37,971 nucleotides of DNA from Gracilaria gracilis (GCA_030374805.1 JARGSG010000055.1:1-37971), one strand, 5' to 3'. Positions 11,642 to 22,294 are shown, numbered from the stretch's first letter. Made by a program: numbers and translations. The notes: generated by a model from the sequence alone, not told the origin.

Positions 11642-11815
11642 AGAAGAGCTGATGTGGGTCGGAGAGGGGGGTGGGGGCGAAGCAAATCTTGCTGACACCG
11701 TGCTGTAAGAGGTTTGTCTGGAGTTCGAGGCACTGGGTAGCGGAGGAGACGGCGTTGTGGAAGGCGGATTTGGAAAAGGCGCGGTCGTGGAGGACGGAGA
11801 TGACCCTATGAACAC
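11630..11815 (-). pseudogene. Fragment of the Plavaka-like transposase
   Basis: The minus-strand sequence matches about 7590-7745 of the larger transposase. The peptide HDRAFSKSAFHN here corresponds to HDLAFSKSAFHN there, and the following Leu/Gln-rich and Phe-rich segments also align. The homologous terminal block (CAAACTAGCATTCCGATAA at 11964-11982) follows, so the part equivalent to about 7750-8620 is missing. The remnant looks internally deleted. Confidence 0.7.
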
Positions 11816-11820
11816 CGAAT

Positions 11821-11860
11821 ATGGCCGAAATGTGGCCGAAATGTGGCCGAAATGTGGCCG
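11821..11860 (+). repeat. Short tandem repeat, 11-bp unit
   Basis: The unit TGGCCGAAATG is repeated head to tail about 3.5 times at the break between the transposase fragment and the transposon terminal block. It may be a filler or slippage product at a deletion junction. Confidence 0.8.
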
Positions 11861-12799
11861 TTTAACTCGAAAACTTGTGAGAACGTTTATCCAGCGAAGG
11901 TAAACAAGTTTCATATATATTCAGCGGTTTTTCGTCCGTTTTAATTCGGTCATCTTTGACCGCCAAACTAGCATTCCGATAAACCGACGGACCTCCCTAT
12001 TCTCTCGGACCCTGACCACTACGGTCTTTCACTCACTCCATCCCCGCCACGCGGCTTATTCACCCGTGTTCTCGACGCATCGTTACCGCATAGTGATCAC
12101 GGATGGCGAGACACGCGGTGAGAAGCTCATCCCCAGAACCGAACATTTTCCCAACCTTCATGTCGGATGTCGGAGGTGACGGTGACGGTGACGTAGACCT
12201 GGATGTGGTAGCGGCAGCCATTCTAAACAATAAAGGGGGGATGTATTATGAATACGGAAGGAGAACGGGAGCGGTCGTGAGAAAAGAGATGATTGACGTT
12301 GGCAGCGGGCGGCGAGGGCGAACGGACGGACGCTGACGAGAGACGGCAGCGGACGGCAGACGGCTGCGGAATTAGCGATGTGAAGGAGGCATTTAGAGGC
12401 CAAAACGGTACCAGAACTCTAAAGTAGAGGATTAGAAGGGAATTGGACGATGTTAGGGGAGCATATGCGGTGATAAACAGTTATAAGAGAAGGCAGGGAT
12501 GGGAGGGGGGTGCGGTAATTCCTAGATATGGAAGTAAAGGAGAAGTTATAACTTACCGGTCCCCGGACAGCGGTCCGTGGTGCAGTGGCGCTCCATCACG
12601 GCTCCGATGAAGTGATACTCGAGCTCGGTCCACTTTCCATGCGCCGTGGGAGAAAAAGTAAAAAAAATTGATTTCCACCTGGAGAGCGGCCCCCTCGCGA
12701 CTGGCGCTTGTTTGGAATGTGATGCTGCGTGTACTTGAGCACCTTCGCTCTCCTGCCAACTGCCTCGGTAAGCACAACGCTCTGTACCTCCCCGTTACG
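11861..12799. other. Transposon terminal block and unassigned sequence
   Basis: 11915-12050 repeats the transposon end seen near 8630-8760. The plus frame 12103-12336 encodes a short Gly/Asp-rich peptide (VGGDGDGDVDLDVV) of no known family. The sequence around 12290-12540 is purine-rich, like that at 2.2-3.6 kb, and could be another relic of the same accessory gene. I see no RNA gene. Confidence 0.3.
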
Positions 12800-12880
12800 G
12801 TTTCCGGGGACCTCTTCTTCTCCTGTCACAACCAAGTGATCCTCTCGGTTGTGACAGAAGAAGAAGAGATTGCCGGAAAC
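12800..12880. repeat. Long imperfect inverted repeat
   Basis: The arms GTTTCCGG...CTCTTCTTCT...CTGTCACAACC and GGTTGTGACAG...AGAAGAAGAG...CCGGAAAC are reverse complements with small interruptions, around a spacer of about 13 bases. It could fold into a hairpin with a stem of more than 30 bp. It may be a remnant of a small inverted-repeat element. Confidence 0.7.
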
Positions 12881-12933
12881 AATCACGCCATAAAAATAAG
12901 TACGGGGTGGAGGGAAAGGGTTTACAGCGCAAT

Positions 12934-13770
12934 ATGCGCAAGATATTCAACCGAAAGTTTCCACAGCTGGAGGACAGAGAGTATGACGTCACGAAGCCCG
13001 TCTCAGAAGAATTTGTGAGGTCAGTTCTTAGAAGCATTGGCGAGTACATGTACAATGTATGACAGATTGAAGGAGCTGGAAATCTTACGTACCGAAAACA
13101 TCCAACACAGCATCCTACGATCTTAGTTGAGCTTCGGTCTAAAATCGAGAAGCATTACAGGATTCTCAAGTACGCGGAAGGACAGTGGGCCGTGAACATG
13201 TTAATTCAAGAAGCAATGCGTAGAGATCGAAAATATAATGGTCGAAGGTCGAAAACGGCGCGTACTAGTTCTGCACCATCATCTCATGATGTGGAGTCTC
13301 ATGGTACATCACAAGAACGAGACTGTTTGAGCACCAGGCCTGCCGAACATGCAGTGAATGCAGAGATTAACGATCAAGATGCCGAGAAAAGGGTCAGCCA
13401 AACTCAAGAGAGACAAGAAAAAAGAAACGATGTAAGCACTGAGCGCATGGTACCAGCCATAACCGAGCAAGAAAACATTCTTGGAAGGACGTACATTGGA
13501 AACGATGATGAAAAGGATGAAATTTTGCCTGGTAGGGCTCCTGAGGACATTGCGCGCAGTGTTTTATTTGCTGCGAGTACCGAGACATCCACGGTACAGG
13601 TAGCTTCACGTACAAACTCATGCAATGCACAGCATAATGACAGGCAGGGTACAATTACCAGGACTCAGCTAGGCAGAGGTTCATATCAAGCTCGGCGTCG
13701 ATCGGGTTTGACTGGTGCTTCGAAGGGTCCCCGTGGTATGATATCCAAGAACATTAGAGGCAAACATTGA
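12934..13770 (+). pseudogene. Hypothetical charged protein with one in-frame TGA
   Basis: From ATG 12934 one frame runs to 13770 with a single TGA at 13060-13062. Both sides read as coherent protein: an N-terminal part with KFPQLEDREYDVTKP and FVRSVLRSIGEYMYNV, then VELRSKIEKHYRILKYAEGQ (a likely helical segment), and a long Glu/Arg/Ser/Thr-rich tail ending RRRSGLTGASKG. The first ATG after the stop is at 13198. No domain is recognised. The low-complexity tail and basic end would fit a nucleic-acid-binding or gag-like protein, but that is inference. Confidence 0.4.
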
Positions 13771-14001
13771 ATAATGGATGCACATCATAACACCCGCTGT
13801 GTATGTGACTTTTCCGACGTCTTCATATCCTGAGATATGGTGCTCGTTTGGACATCGCTCTCGATTCGAACAAAAAGTCCAAAACATTATGGTAGTCAGA
13901 TATGTGATAAATTGATGCGTTACATGGTCAGTTCTGAACGTATTAACGTACTGCTTCTTTTCACCGCTTTTGTGACCATATCGACATATAGGAAATTGAA
14001 G
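13771..14001. other. Gap without recognisable gene
   Basis: I see only short frames here, and no repeats or signals. Confidence 0.3.
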
Positions 14002-15137
14002 TTAGAAAGAAAAACTTCCGAACCTAGCAGTGCTTTGCGGTGCGTAGGTACAAGTTTGAAGAGGTAAGTGTTGGAAACGCAGTGGAGCTACGGTACTCAA
14101 TGCACATGTGAAGATAATATCACATGCGATAGGTAGCTTCGGGCTACTTAAGAAAGAACGGATGACATGAACATGAACAGAAAAACTTACGATTAGTGGG
14201 TTCTCTTGCGACGTGAACCTGAGTTGCCACATTGACGTGGACGAAATGTTACGTACAAGGCATAAAATGTATAAGGCTCTATCCACAGAATGCAGCTGAA
14301 AGGTATAGGTATGTAAAGAAAACAGTAAAAGCAACGTACAGAAATCATCGTAATTGTAGGCCCTCTCTCGCATAGAGAGAAGGCACTGCGGTAACGTGTG
14401 ACCATGGGTGTAGCAGAGATGGCATATCAATGCTTGCCTACCCTGACGAGGGGGTCCATTCCGGTGATCCGTGAAGGGTACCGCTGGGCGGGTATCCTGC
14501 CATCCGGGCCGTTGATAACGGGTCCCACCGTTCGAGTACGGGATTCGGAGCCCGTGAACTCGGGGTGCATCGGCGTAGAGTACGGTGCCTTCCCGAGCGG
14601 TCTCGAAGGAAACATCCGTTGTCGACGGGAGATCCGTTGTCGGAACGGAGTCAACGCCGCTCTGGGCGAGCTGGACGTTATCATACTCCTGTGGAGGTGC
14701 CTGAACAGCGAAAAGCGAGAGAGACGGGGACCGAGTGTCCATCAACAACGCCTTGGCGGACTTGGACCGAGTAGTCGGGGGCCTGGCGCGAATGGCATCA
14801 CCTTGAGCTTTTGCATACTTAATGAGCTCAAAATATGTGATCTTCCCCTTATCACCACGGTAGCGGGCGACCAAAGTCCGGATAGCCGGGTCCAATCCGT
14901 CAATAAACATTGTGCAACGCTCAGTAGCGGGATAGACATTCCCACAGCGATGGAAAGCCTTATTCGGGCGCACCGAGAAATCGGGTTCCCTCTCGCCTGA
15001 GCACTGACGCGTGTCTCGCAATGCGAAGATTGCCGCCTGAATGGCGTCGTTAGTTGCGTACGACCGTAGCAGATACTGCACTGCTTCGGGCCAGCAGGTA
15101 ACTCCTCCTTCGGAGGCTCGCGAAGAACCGAAGCCAA
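14002..15137 (-). pseudogene. Ty3/gypsy-like gag with CCHC zinc knuckle (minus-strand element)
   Basis: The main minus-strand frame is open from 15081 to 14002. It starts in a gag-like helical region (YLLRSYATNDAIQAAIF, then HRCGNVYPATERCTMFIDGL), passes through a proline/serine linker, and contains CHLCYTHGHTLPQC (about 14426-14384), a CX2CX4HX4C zinc knuckle typical of retrotransposon gag. A segment in another frame just upstream (to about 15137) continues the gag homology. Nothing resembling protease, reverse transcriptase or integrase follows, so the element is truncated. A homologous but more decayed gag lies on the opposite strand at about 17000-17450. Confidence 0.65.
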
Positions 15138-15177
15138 GCCGTCACGACAGATCGTAGAGAGTTCAACAGAGAATCAG

Positions 15178-15540
15178 TTGGGCACCACGTGTGTGGGTTA
15201 TCCTCGCAAGAGGCACGAGTCCACGTAAGTGGGGAAAGGAAAAGGAAACCTGCAAGAGCGGGGAATAGAGAGAAGAAAAAGGGCAAAATGGGCAAAGGAT
15301 ACGACAAACACCGGTGTTATTCCTGCACGGGTCGAACGCGACAAACAGCGGTAAAACCCTGCCATAGTTGGGTTCTTTGGAGGACGCAGAGACGATAGAC
15401 GGCCCGTGGGCTACGGGATATCCCTCCAAGGAGGAGTGGAGTACCGCCTAAGGCGAAGCAGTCAAGAGCCAACCCTGGTTGGGGAGCTTTACTGTGCGCG
15501 GCGGTGATGGCCGCCGGCGCGCTAAGTAGTCTAGCTATGC
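15178..15540 (-). repeat. Candidate 5' LTR and primer-binding site of the minus-strand gypsy remnant
   Basis: On the minus strand, TGGTGCCCAA (15187-15178) lies just upstream of gag. It has the TGG start expected of a tRNA-complementary primer-binding site, preceded by a sequence ending ...CACACG. A possible LTR could extend back to TGGCATAGCTAG at about 15541. With no second LTR copy to compare, this is a suggestion from position only. Confidence 0.25.
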
Positions 15541-18500
15541 CAACTATAAATAAATAAACTAATTAATTAGGCCCACGCGCAGTGGCAATTACCCACGCGT
15601 CGTGGCGGCCGTTCCACTTGTACGTGGCCAACCTCTGGCTCATCCGTAATCCACGTGTCCTTCCCACAATAGTGGCTATTGCTATTCATATACCTCGACT
15701 CGAGTGGTATCCCGACTTGTCGGATTATGACCGAGTATTGGTAACCACCTCCCAGAGGGCTTTGCACCACAGATCGTTTGGCTCTCTCGTCGAGGCCGTT
15801 TTTCACTCAGGGTTTTCACAAGCCTGCCCGCCTTTGGGATCATATTGCCGCAAGCCAAACAAAAAAACTCTCTCTGCCTACCGTTATGGTCACCACACCG
15901 GGATCTTCTCATGGACAGGCCCGTTTTGCGCCTCCCCATAAGAACGACGGCATTGATGAAGTGCCGCCCGCTCCCGGCTCAGGGGCTCTGAGCACCCTAA
16001 GTACCGATCGAGGGATCGTACCACCAGTGAACGACCCGGAGCGCATACTCCAACAGTCCACTCCGACCGACTCTCGGAACGGTCTCGAGGCCGTGCTTTA
16101 GAAGTCCTCACTTGAGACAGCTCCGCAGGCTCCCGCTTCACAAGTGGCAGCGCCCGAAACTCTCATGGAACTCCACAACGACCCACGGGAATTGAGGTTC
16201 AACCCTTCACGGGAGAACTTCTCATTGCCCTGAGGCCGCTCATGGAGTCTATAGTAAACCTTGGGGTCGAACGACGTATTACCCACAGGGTAAACCCAGA
16301 ATTGGAGCCCCTGGGGAATACTTTTGTCCAGAGGGACTCATCCAACATGATCGGTTCCAGAGTTATGGACGCCACAAATGCCACCATTGTGCTCACTAAG
16401 GTACAGCGCCCTTGGCAGCCCGGCCCTATTGGGTACGACCAGAATCTCAACCGTCCGCTAGCCATCTCGGTATGGCAAACGCCCACCATCCCTGTCCAAC
16501 ATGAAGCAGATTCCAGACCCGGCAGGGACCCCAACAATGATAGGCTCAATTTGGGTAATCCACTCTCAGGGAAGCAGAATAGTACCGGTCACGATTCGCA
16601 TATGAGTCGTGACAAGTAGAGGAATCGGTAGTCTTCAAGCCAACGTCGGAACAGGAGCAAGTCAACCCGTAAGGGTCGTAGATTTTCTGACTCGGATGAC
16701 TCGCAGTCTGACTGCGATAGGCCGGACTCCAGCGACTCGGGCGACTCCGACCCCGAGGTCGATGTGTCCCATTTACACCGTATCCAACCCAATAACGGAG
16801 AATTTTTTAAAATACTTAGCTTTAGGCACTAGCGCTTGAACGCCAGAAGTGGTCGCTGCAACCCTATGGTGGCGCGATCGGTGGCCCAACATGCTAAACC
16901 CATGCAGCTACAGATGCCCTTGAAGTTCTCCGGCAAAGGTCCAATTTTGGTTCTACGTTTCCTCGCGGGGTTCAATAACACCTGTAACTAGAATGGTGTG
17001 CACGAGGGTGCAGCTCTCTGGCTCTTTCAGTTTCTCTTGGACCCAACCGCAAGGGATAAGATCACCGCAAATATCACCCGCGAATACGGAGCGGTAGGCG
17101 CGAAGAGTTCCGACTTCCTCGCGTCCCCTTTCCGGAGGTGGTCAACTACCTACGTGAGGTATATGCGTCTATGCGATGGATGATATCTTCTTAGAGGCTT
17201 ACGAAGATATTATTACGCACCACCACAGCGCAGCAGTGTCAGATCACGAATTCGCGGACAAATAGTGAAACGAGAACCTCCGATGTGGAAATATCTTCCC
17301 AGAGGGACATCTCAAGGCTCTCTTTGTCATGGAATTGTTACACGCAATCAGGGCCAGTGTATCTAACTACTCCTCTACGTATCTCAAGGTGGTCTTAGGT
17401 CAGCTCGTCAGCTATGCTGAGGGACTTGACGACAGCCATCGGGGTGGTAAGAAGTATTACAAGACATTGGAATCGGACACGAGCAGCAAGCCCTGCCGGG
17501 TCTTCTCAACGGCCTCATGCAGCGTCTAATCGGACGCAGACGAACGCGGATGGGGCGGTGAATTTGAAGACGAGGGCGCTATGGAACTTCCCTTTCAAAC
17601 GGTGCTCCCGTCTTCCCCTTCAATTTCCTCCACCGCCACGTCAACGCCTTCGACGATGGCTCCTTCGACGATGGCTTACCGCCGGGGCTCCAGTTACCGA
17701 CAACAACCCCCGAAGGGCTCGCAGACGGTACCGCAAACGAGATCTTTTTATCGTACGGCCCCGACATCGGTCGATAGGCTTCCAACTTGTTGCATTTGCC
17801 TGTCTACATCTAGGGCGTGCTATGAGTGGCTCCCATCGGAATACTGGAACGCCGTGCTGCAACTTCGCGAAGCGAATTATCATCAGCGCGCCTCTGAAAG
17901 ATACTACAAGCCCAGAACGTGGGGGACTCAACACCCCGGTTCGGGAGCCCAGTCAGTTCCAGAGCGGGCAGCCCCACGAAATCCGGAGTTCCAGCTCCGA
18001 CTCAATTTCCAAGGGAGAGCACTCCTGGCCCCATAGATCACCCCACAGCGTCCTCAGCATGTTATTAAGGTCCTCACCTTTCAAAAGCAGCCAACGGGAG
18101 ACGTTAGGACAACTGATCCCCAGCTCTTTCCCGCGGGGGTCCTCTAGAATTTGTCGCCTTGGCAATCCTCGGCCCGTTGTCTAAAACCTCACATGAAAAC
18201 AGCTTCATCTTGTTCATCACGGATCGCTTTACCAAGCTGGCACATGCTGTTTCCCCTGCAGGCCACACAGGCAACGAATATCGCCCTTGCATTATTTGAG
18301 AGCTGGATTTTCCCTTACGAGGCCCCGCAGTTCCTACTCAACTCTGCAAGACACGGTCTCGATTGACAGAGTCACGAAAGTCCATCGGGATCGCAATACG
18401 CCCCTACACCAACGGACTTAAAGGAACCGGATATGACATCACGTTCCTCCCCTCCTTCCCCTTCGGCGGCAACAGCTCCCAAGGTGGTCGCGGCCGATTC

Positions 18501-18760
18501 TACTCCACTATCCTCGCCGGGAAACAGCCCCAACGACGACGCAAAAAACCCACCTGAACTCATCCACGGCACACCTCCCGGAGAGTGGGTTGTCGACAAA
18601 GTGGTGGATGAGAACGTCTCCTCTGACGGGACACCGCTGGTCAAAGCCTGATGGTACGGCTTCCCGGCCTCCCAGGACACTTGGGAGCCAGCCACCAACG
18701 TCCCGCATAACGTCGTCGCTCACTGGCGCGTACGACGAAGAACATAAACCCTTCTCGGTA
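15541..18760 (+). mobile_element. Internally deleted Ty3/gypsy chromovirus remnant (plus strand)
   Basis: Decayed pieces occur in retrotransposon order. A gag core lies at 16920-17450 (KFSGKGPILVLRFLAGFN, NGVHEGAALWLF, then CGNIFPEGHLKALF and LGQLVSYAEG). The last two segments align with the minus-strand gag (CGNVYPATERCTMF and FELIKYAKAQG). A Cys-rich patch near 17790 may be the ruined zinc knuckle. Integrase-core pieces are at about 18205-18345 (ITDRFTKLAHAV, then IALALFESWIFPYEAPQFLL). A chromodomain follows at 18583-18730. I see no reverse transcriptase or RNase H between gag and integrase, so a large internal deletion is likely. The part before about 16.2 kb has no recognisable domain. 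Confidence 0.65.
18583..18730 (+). pseudogene. Chromodomain of the gypsy integrase
   Basis: EWVVDKVVDENV, then GTPLVKA, a TGA stop at 18649-18651, WYGFPASQDTWEPATNV and VVAHWR match the chromodomain pattern (aromatic start, VKW.GY, TWEP.NL). The domain is open except for that stop. In chromoviruses this domain targets integration to modified histones. Confidence 0.7.
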
Positions 18761-19400
18761 GTTTTAGCGAATGTCAAAGTACTCCTGGCTGTGCCATCTG
18801 AAGAGGAATTTTTGCATCGCCCGGATGCGGTCGTCGTACGCAACGAACTCACACCAGCACTGCTGGCATCCGAGCCAATACATCTGGTCCTATGGCTGCT
18901 TGCAGGCCACAACGCTGAGAGGACAATGCCCAGGCGGGAGAATCTTCACACTGTCTCCCACAGCTAGGCGTCACCGGCGTCAATCCGGCCGATAATGTCC
19001 GCCATTCGGTGCTGGTATTCGACTTCATCCCAACAACGGGCGAATGGCTTGTCCGGACGGTGGCTCCCCGAGTCTGCCGTGCGAATGTCCTAATAGGCAT
19101 GTGTCCCTGACGGGCTCGCCAGGACTCCACACGACCATGGTGCTCTAGGATGGGCCGCTGCCTGGCAGCCGATGCATTCCGTCGAAGATTGTCTGGCAGT
19201 GCAGCACGCCCGCTCGGGAAAATATAGCACCAAAGTTCACGACTGCGACTAGTTGATCCCGTAGCGGACACTCTTTGTCAGAGGTGGCCGTTGAGGGTAC
19301 CAGATCGGTTCAGGCTTTACTTTCCCGCCGCGCGTCGTACTTTCGACCATACCTACGGGATGGGATGCGGGATATGGTTAGCAAGCCAGAAATATTGCGC
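18761..19400. other. No recognisable gene
   Basis: Short frames only. No LTR copy matching the candidate at 15.2-15.5 kb was noticed. Confidence 0.3.
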
Positions 19401-19540
19401 TTTCAAAACCCATTTTCAAAACCCATTTTCAAAACCCATTTTCAAAACCCATTTTCAAAACCCATTTTCAAAACCCTTTTTCAAAACCCTTTTTCAAACC
19501 CTTTTTCAAACCCTCTTTGAAACCCTTTTTTAAACCCCAT
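19401..19540 (+). repeat. 13-bp minisatellite
   Basis: Head-to-tail copies of TTTTCAAAACCCA (13 bp) begin at about 19401. They are perfect at first and then degenerate toward TTTTTCAAACCC by 19540. Because 13 is not a multiple of three, the array stays open in several frames and encodes a KTHFQNPFSKPIF-type peptide by chance. Confidence 0.85.
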
Positions 19541-19605
19541 TCCTTCCTCTGCATTCCCCCCACCCTCTCCCTAACCCCACTTTAAACCCCGAATTTCTCG
19601 AAGTT

Positions 19606-19650
19606 CCCTAAAACCCCTAAACCCCTAAACCCCTAAAACCCCTAAACCTA
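19606..19650 (+). repeat. Telomere-like CCCCTAAA tract
   Basis: About five consecutive units of CCCTAAAA / CCCCTAAA run from 19606 to about 19650, followed by a few CTAATTCCCC units. The sequence resembles plant/algal-type CCCTAAA telomere repeats but is interstitial, short and variable. Confidence 0.5.
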
Positions 19651-19679
19651 ATTCCCCCCTAATTCCCCCCTAATTCCAA

Positions 19680-20117
19680 CTGTCAGAATCTAGTGCTCGA
19701 GACTATGTGGGTGCTAGAACTGAGGACGGCTTTCTTTGCATGGACGTCGCGGATGCTGCTTTTTTTCCTGTTGTCAGGTTCGAAAACGGAATCTGTTTAA
19801 CTATGAAGATGTGCAAGTGGGATGTCAACTTCGATAATGGCCGGGTTGTGCTTTCAAGGTCGCAGTTATGTCTTGCACTTGGTTGGGCCTTTTCTATCCA
19901 CAAGTCCCAGGGCATGTCCATAGATAAGGTAGAGGTAGATCTTTCTCGATGTTTTGATTATGGGCAAGCATATGTGGCCCTTTCAAGAGCCAAATCGATC
20001 TATGGGCTTCGAGTGAAGGGGTTCTGCAAACGTTTTGTGAAAGTTCATCCAAAAGTTCTCGATTTTTACAAACACGACCCAGCCTTCAAGGATTACATTT
20101 CTAAGAGTCGGATATAG
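19680..20117 (+). pseudogene. C-terminal fragment of a PIF1/Helitron-type helicase
   Basis: The frame ending at 20117 contains LGWAFSIHKSQGMSIDKVEV (about 19879-19938) and YGQAYVALSRAKSIYGLRV (about 19960-20016). These are the last superfamily-1B helicase motifs of PIF1-like proteins, including those of Helitron transposons. The Walker A and middle motifs are absent because the frame begins right after the repeat tract, so only the tail remains. In-frame coding can be read back to about 19680, and the first ATG is internal. It could derive from a Helitron or from a cellular PIF1 copy; no other Helitron protein is visible. Confidence 0.75.
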
Positions 20118-20640
20118 AGCGAAACTTGAATTGCTTGGAAAATTAGATAACAATACTTACTACAATTGTAGTAATACAGGGCCATTCATGGCATCCGTCT
20201 GCACAATGAATACCTCTCAATATATATGTATTGTGTACTCAGTTTACCTCGATGTCTTCTTTCGTGCTTGCTACAGTGGAGGCCACAAGGCGCTAGATAT
20301 GATTGGCGACTACTGGTTTTCAGGTTTAGCAGTCAGCATTAATCTCTCTATTTGTGGGCCTTCTGCTCTGTCGTGACACTCGCGCTTTGGATTTTTGGCC
20401 GTATTCGACAGCATGCCAGATCATTCGTATTCTTTAACAATTCTCAGTTTTCTTCAGCAGAAGTTACCTATGTTTCCTTCCTTCCCTGCACGGCTTGATT
20501 TTGGATATTTGGATATGATTCTGACTTTGAACGCTTTATGGCTCCCTCGTCATCTCGAAATTATTCAAACCATAGGTGCGTGAACCTATATAATAATATC
20601 TAATAATAAAGTATTAGTAAAAAAATGTAATGTGACAACA
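20118..20640. other. Intergenic sequence without recognised features
   Basis: Only short frames are seen. The last 60 bases are AT-rich, just before the promoter-like elements of the next gene. Confidence 0.3.
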
Positions 20641-20670
20641 CGTGTGAAATGCAACTTTGCGTAATACACG
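20641..20670 (-). promoter_or_regulatory. Hairpin motif, inverted copy upstream of gene X
   Basis: Read on the minus strand, this 30-mer matches the hairpin motif at 22295-22324 at most positions: CGTGTA at the start, GCAAA in the centre, TGCATTT and ACACG at the end. It lies about 110 bp before the gene X start. Confidence 0.5.
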
Positions 20671-20682
20671 TTGACCACGTCA

Positions 20683-20690
20683 TATATAAA
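20683..20690 (+). promoter_or_regulatory. TATA-box-like sequence of gene X
   Basis: TATATAAA lies 88 bp upstream of the ATG at 20778 and directly after the hairpin motif, a plausible core promoter position. Confidence 0.45.
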
Positions 20691-20777
20691 TGAATCGCTT
20701 CACAAAGTCTTCGTTCACTCACCCGTCTAGTTGATGAGAAGAGCAGCTGGAGTTAAGGTCCAGCCGTGTGATCCAGA

Positions 20778-21980
20778 ATGATTTCTCAGCTAAGGCTTAG
20801 AACATCCTCACATGTAGAAAAAGACGGGTGTACTCCAGTCGGGTTTCTTTTGGACTATGAGGATCCAAAATGTCTCAAAACGTTTTCAGAGCCCCCGGTA
20901 TTTCGTGCCGCAAGATTGTTCACGAACCATCATTGTCAAACAGTCAACTATCAGTTAGTTTTTGTTTCGCTTTCTGGCGAGGAGCTCGTCTACCACACCG
21001 GATACGTAAAAAGATCTGTTATAGAGGGCGAGATTGAGTTTCACGAATCGAACGGAAATGTTTATGAGATACTAGTCGGGAAATTTGACAGTTTCAACGG
21101 GTATCTCTTCTTCCAATCATCTTTGGTCGGAATGCCTATCCAAATTCCCTTATTACCACGTCGAAGAGACGAAGCGTTAGTATGGGATTATTCACGTATG
21201 GTTTGCGATGCTGCAAACTGCTCCCGAATCCGTATCCTTCAAGAATGGCTGGGTTTCTTGGCGCTGGTCCATGCTCCATCCACCATATTCATCATGGAGG
21301 CAACTATACGGAAAACACTATTTTGTGATAAAGATTTGCAAACTGGTAAAGATCGGAAACATGCCCGAATTCCGTTGACATCATCATGGGTGCCAAGTAC
21401 AAGTTTGCTCTGGGTCTATTATTCCACGCCCAAACCATTTTGCTTGAGAACATTCTTGTGCGAACTTCTCTCTGGGAGCGATTGGGATGAAGAGCTTGCT
21501 AGACTAGTGGAACGGTTTTCTCCCAGGCATGAAGGATTTTACAAAGCCGCTCTTGTGGAAAAGGAGGGACGAACGTCGATATCCTTCGATTATGGTGAAG
21601 AGAGCTTATTTGAACTCCAAGTTCGGCGAGTGGCAGTTCCAGCAATTGCGAATGGCGTCTCCGCGAGAAAAACACATGGAACGCTGGTGTACTTTTATCA
21701 ACCTATATCCTTTGATGCCTTCACATCACCAACGAACAAAATCCCTCTAGGTTTTTTCTCGACAAGCAAATACGTTCCACTTTCCATGCTCCCAGGAGAT
21801 TTGCCAGAAGAGAATATAATCAGTTTCGGCGTCATAAGAAGCGAACTAAATGAGCTTTGGAGCAGAATCTGGCATAAAAACTACACAAAGCCACACTCCG
21901 AGGCAACTGGAACCATACAAGCCGTGCTTGATGATGGTTATGAAAACCTTCTTCACCTTCCCTCTTTGGCTAAATTCTGA
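20778..21980 (+). CDS. Gene X: hypothetical 400-residue protein
   Basis: An uninterrupted frame of 400 codons runs from an ATG that has a TATA-like box and a conserved hairpin motif just upstream. The composition is that of a normal soluble protein with alternating hydrophobic and aromatic stretches and no signal peptide, membrane segment or low-complexity tail. I recognise no family; segments such as FRAARLFTNHHCQTVNYQLV and PGDLPEENIISFGVIRSEL show no known motif. The upstream motif is shared with genes B and E, and the truncated E copy follows 131 bp after the stop. I therefore infer that it belongs to the same gene set as B-E. Short frames after the stop might be a frameshifted C-terminal extension. 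Confidence 0.7.
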   Translation: MISQLRLRTSSHVEKDGCTPVGFLLDYEDPKCLKTFSEPPVFRAARLFTNHHCQTVNYQLVFVSLSGEELVYHTGYVKRSVIEGEIEFHESNGNVYEILVGKFDSFNGYLFFQSSLVGMPIQIPLLPRRRDEALVWDYSRMVCDAANCSRIRILQEWLGFLALVHAPSTIFIMEATIRKTLFCDKDLQTGKDRKHARIPLTSSWVPSTSLLWVYYSTPKPFCLRTFLCELLSGSDWDEELARLVERFSPRHEGFYKAALVEKEGRTSISFDYGEESLFELQVRRVAVPAIANGVSARKTHGTLVYFYQPISFDAFTSPTNKIPLGFFSTSKYVPLSMLPGDLPEENIISFGVIRSELNELWSRIWHKNYTKPHSEATGTIQAVLDDGYENLLHLPSLAKF

Positions 21981-22199
21981 ATCTATCATGATCCCCAGGA
22001 AGCCATATGTCGGAGCAAGTACTCCAAAGACTGAGGAGCGACACCAGATTCAGGAAATACTATACACGCAATGAATACAAAGAAATTAAAATTGGTTCTC
22101 TTTCTTTACCACAGTGCTTTTCAGCTTCTGAAGGAAAACAGAACAATCTATGATATAACTCAAACCCAACCAAACTGTGTTACAAAACTGTGCTACACA

Positions 22200-22233
22200 A
22201 ACATGAACCGCGTTTTGGCTGTGTCCTAGGACA
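22200..22233 (+). promoter_or_regulatory. Palindromic upstream motif, copy at E'
   Basis: AACATGAACC-GC-GTTTTGGCTG followed by the 12-bp palindrome TGTCCTAGGACA (22222-22233). It is the same motif as upstream of genes C, D and E. Confidence 0.7.
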
Positions 22234-22294
22234 GAGAACATGCGGTGTACACGTAACTGAAAAATACTGTTCATAATTTTGAACACCTGTACAA

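Noticed and set aside
12543..12660. A possible tRNA-like or structured RNA
   Set aside because: I could not fold a cloverleaf or find A/B box matches. Only short GC-rich palindromes are present.
19401..19540. Regular short repeats as a CRISPR array, or as a repetitive protein
   Set aside because: The repeats are head to tail with no spacers, and the 13-bp period simply keeps several frames open.
19606..19650. A true chromosome end
   Set aside because: The tract is only about five variable units and has unrelated sequence on both sides.
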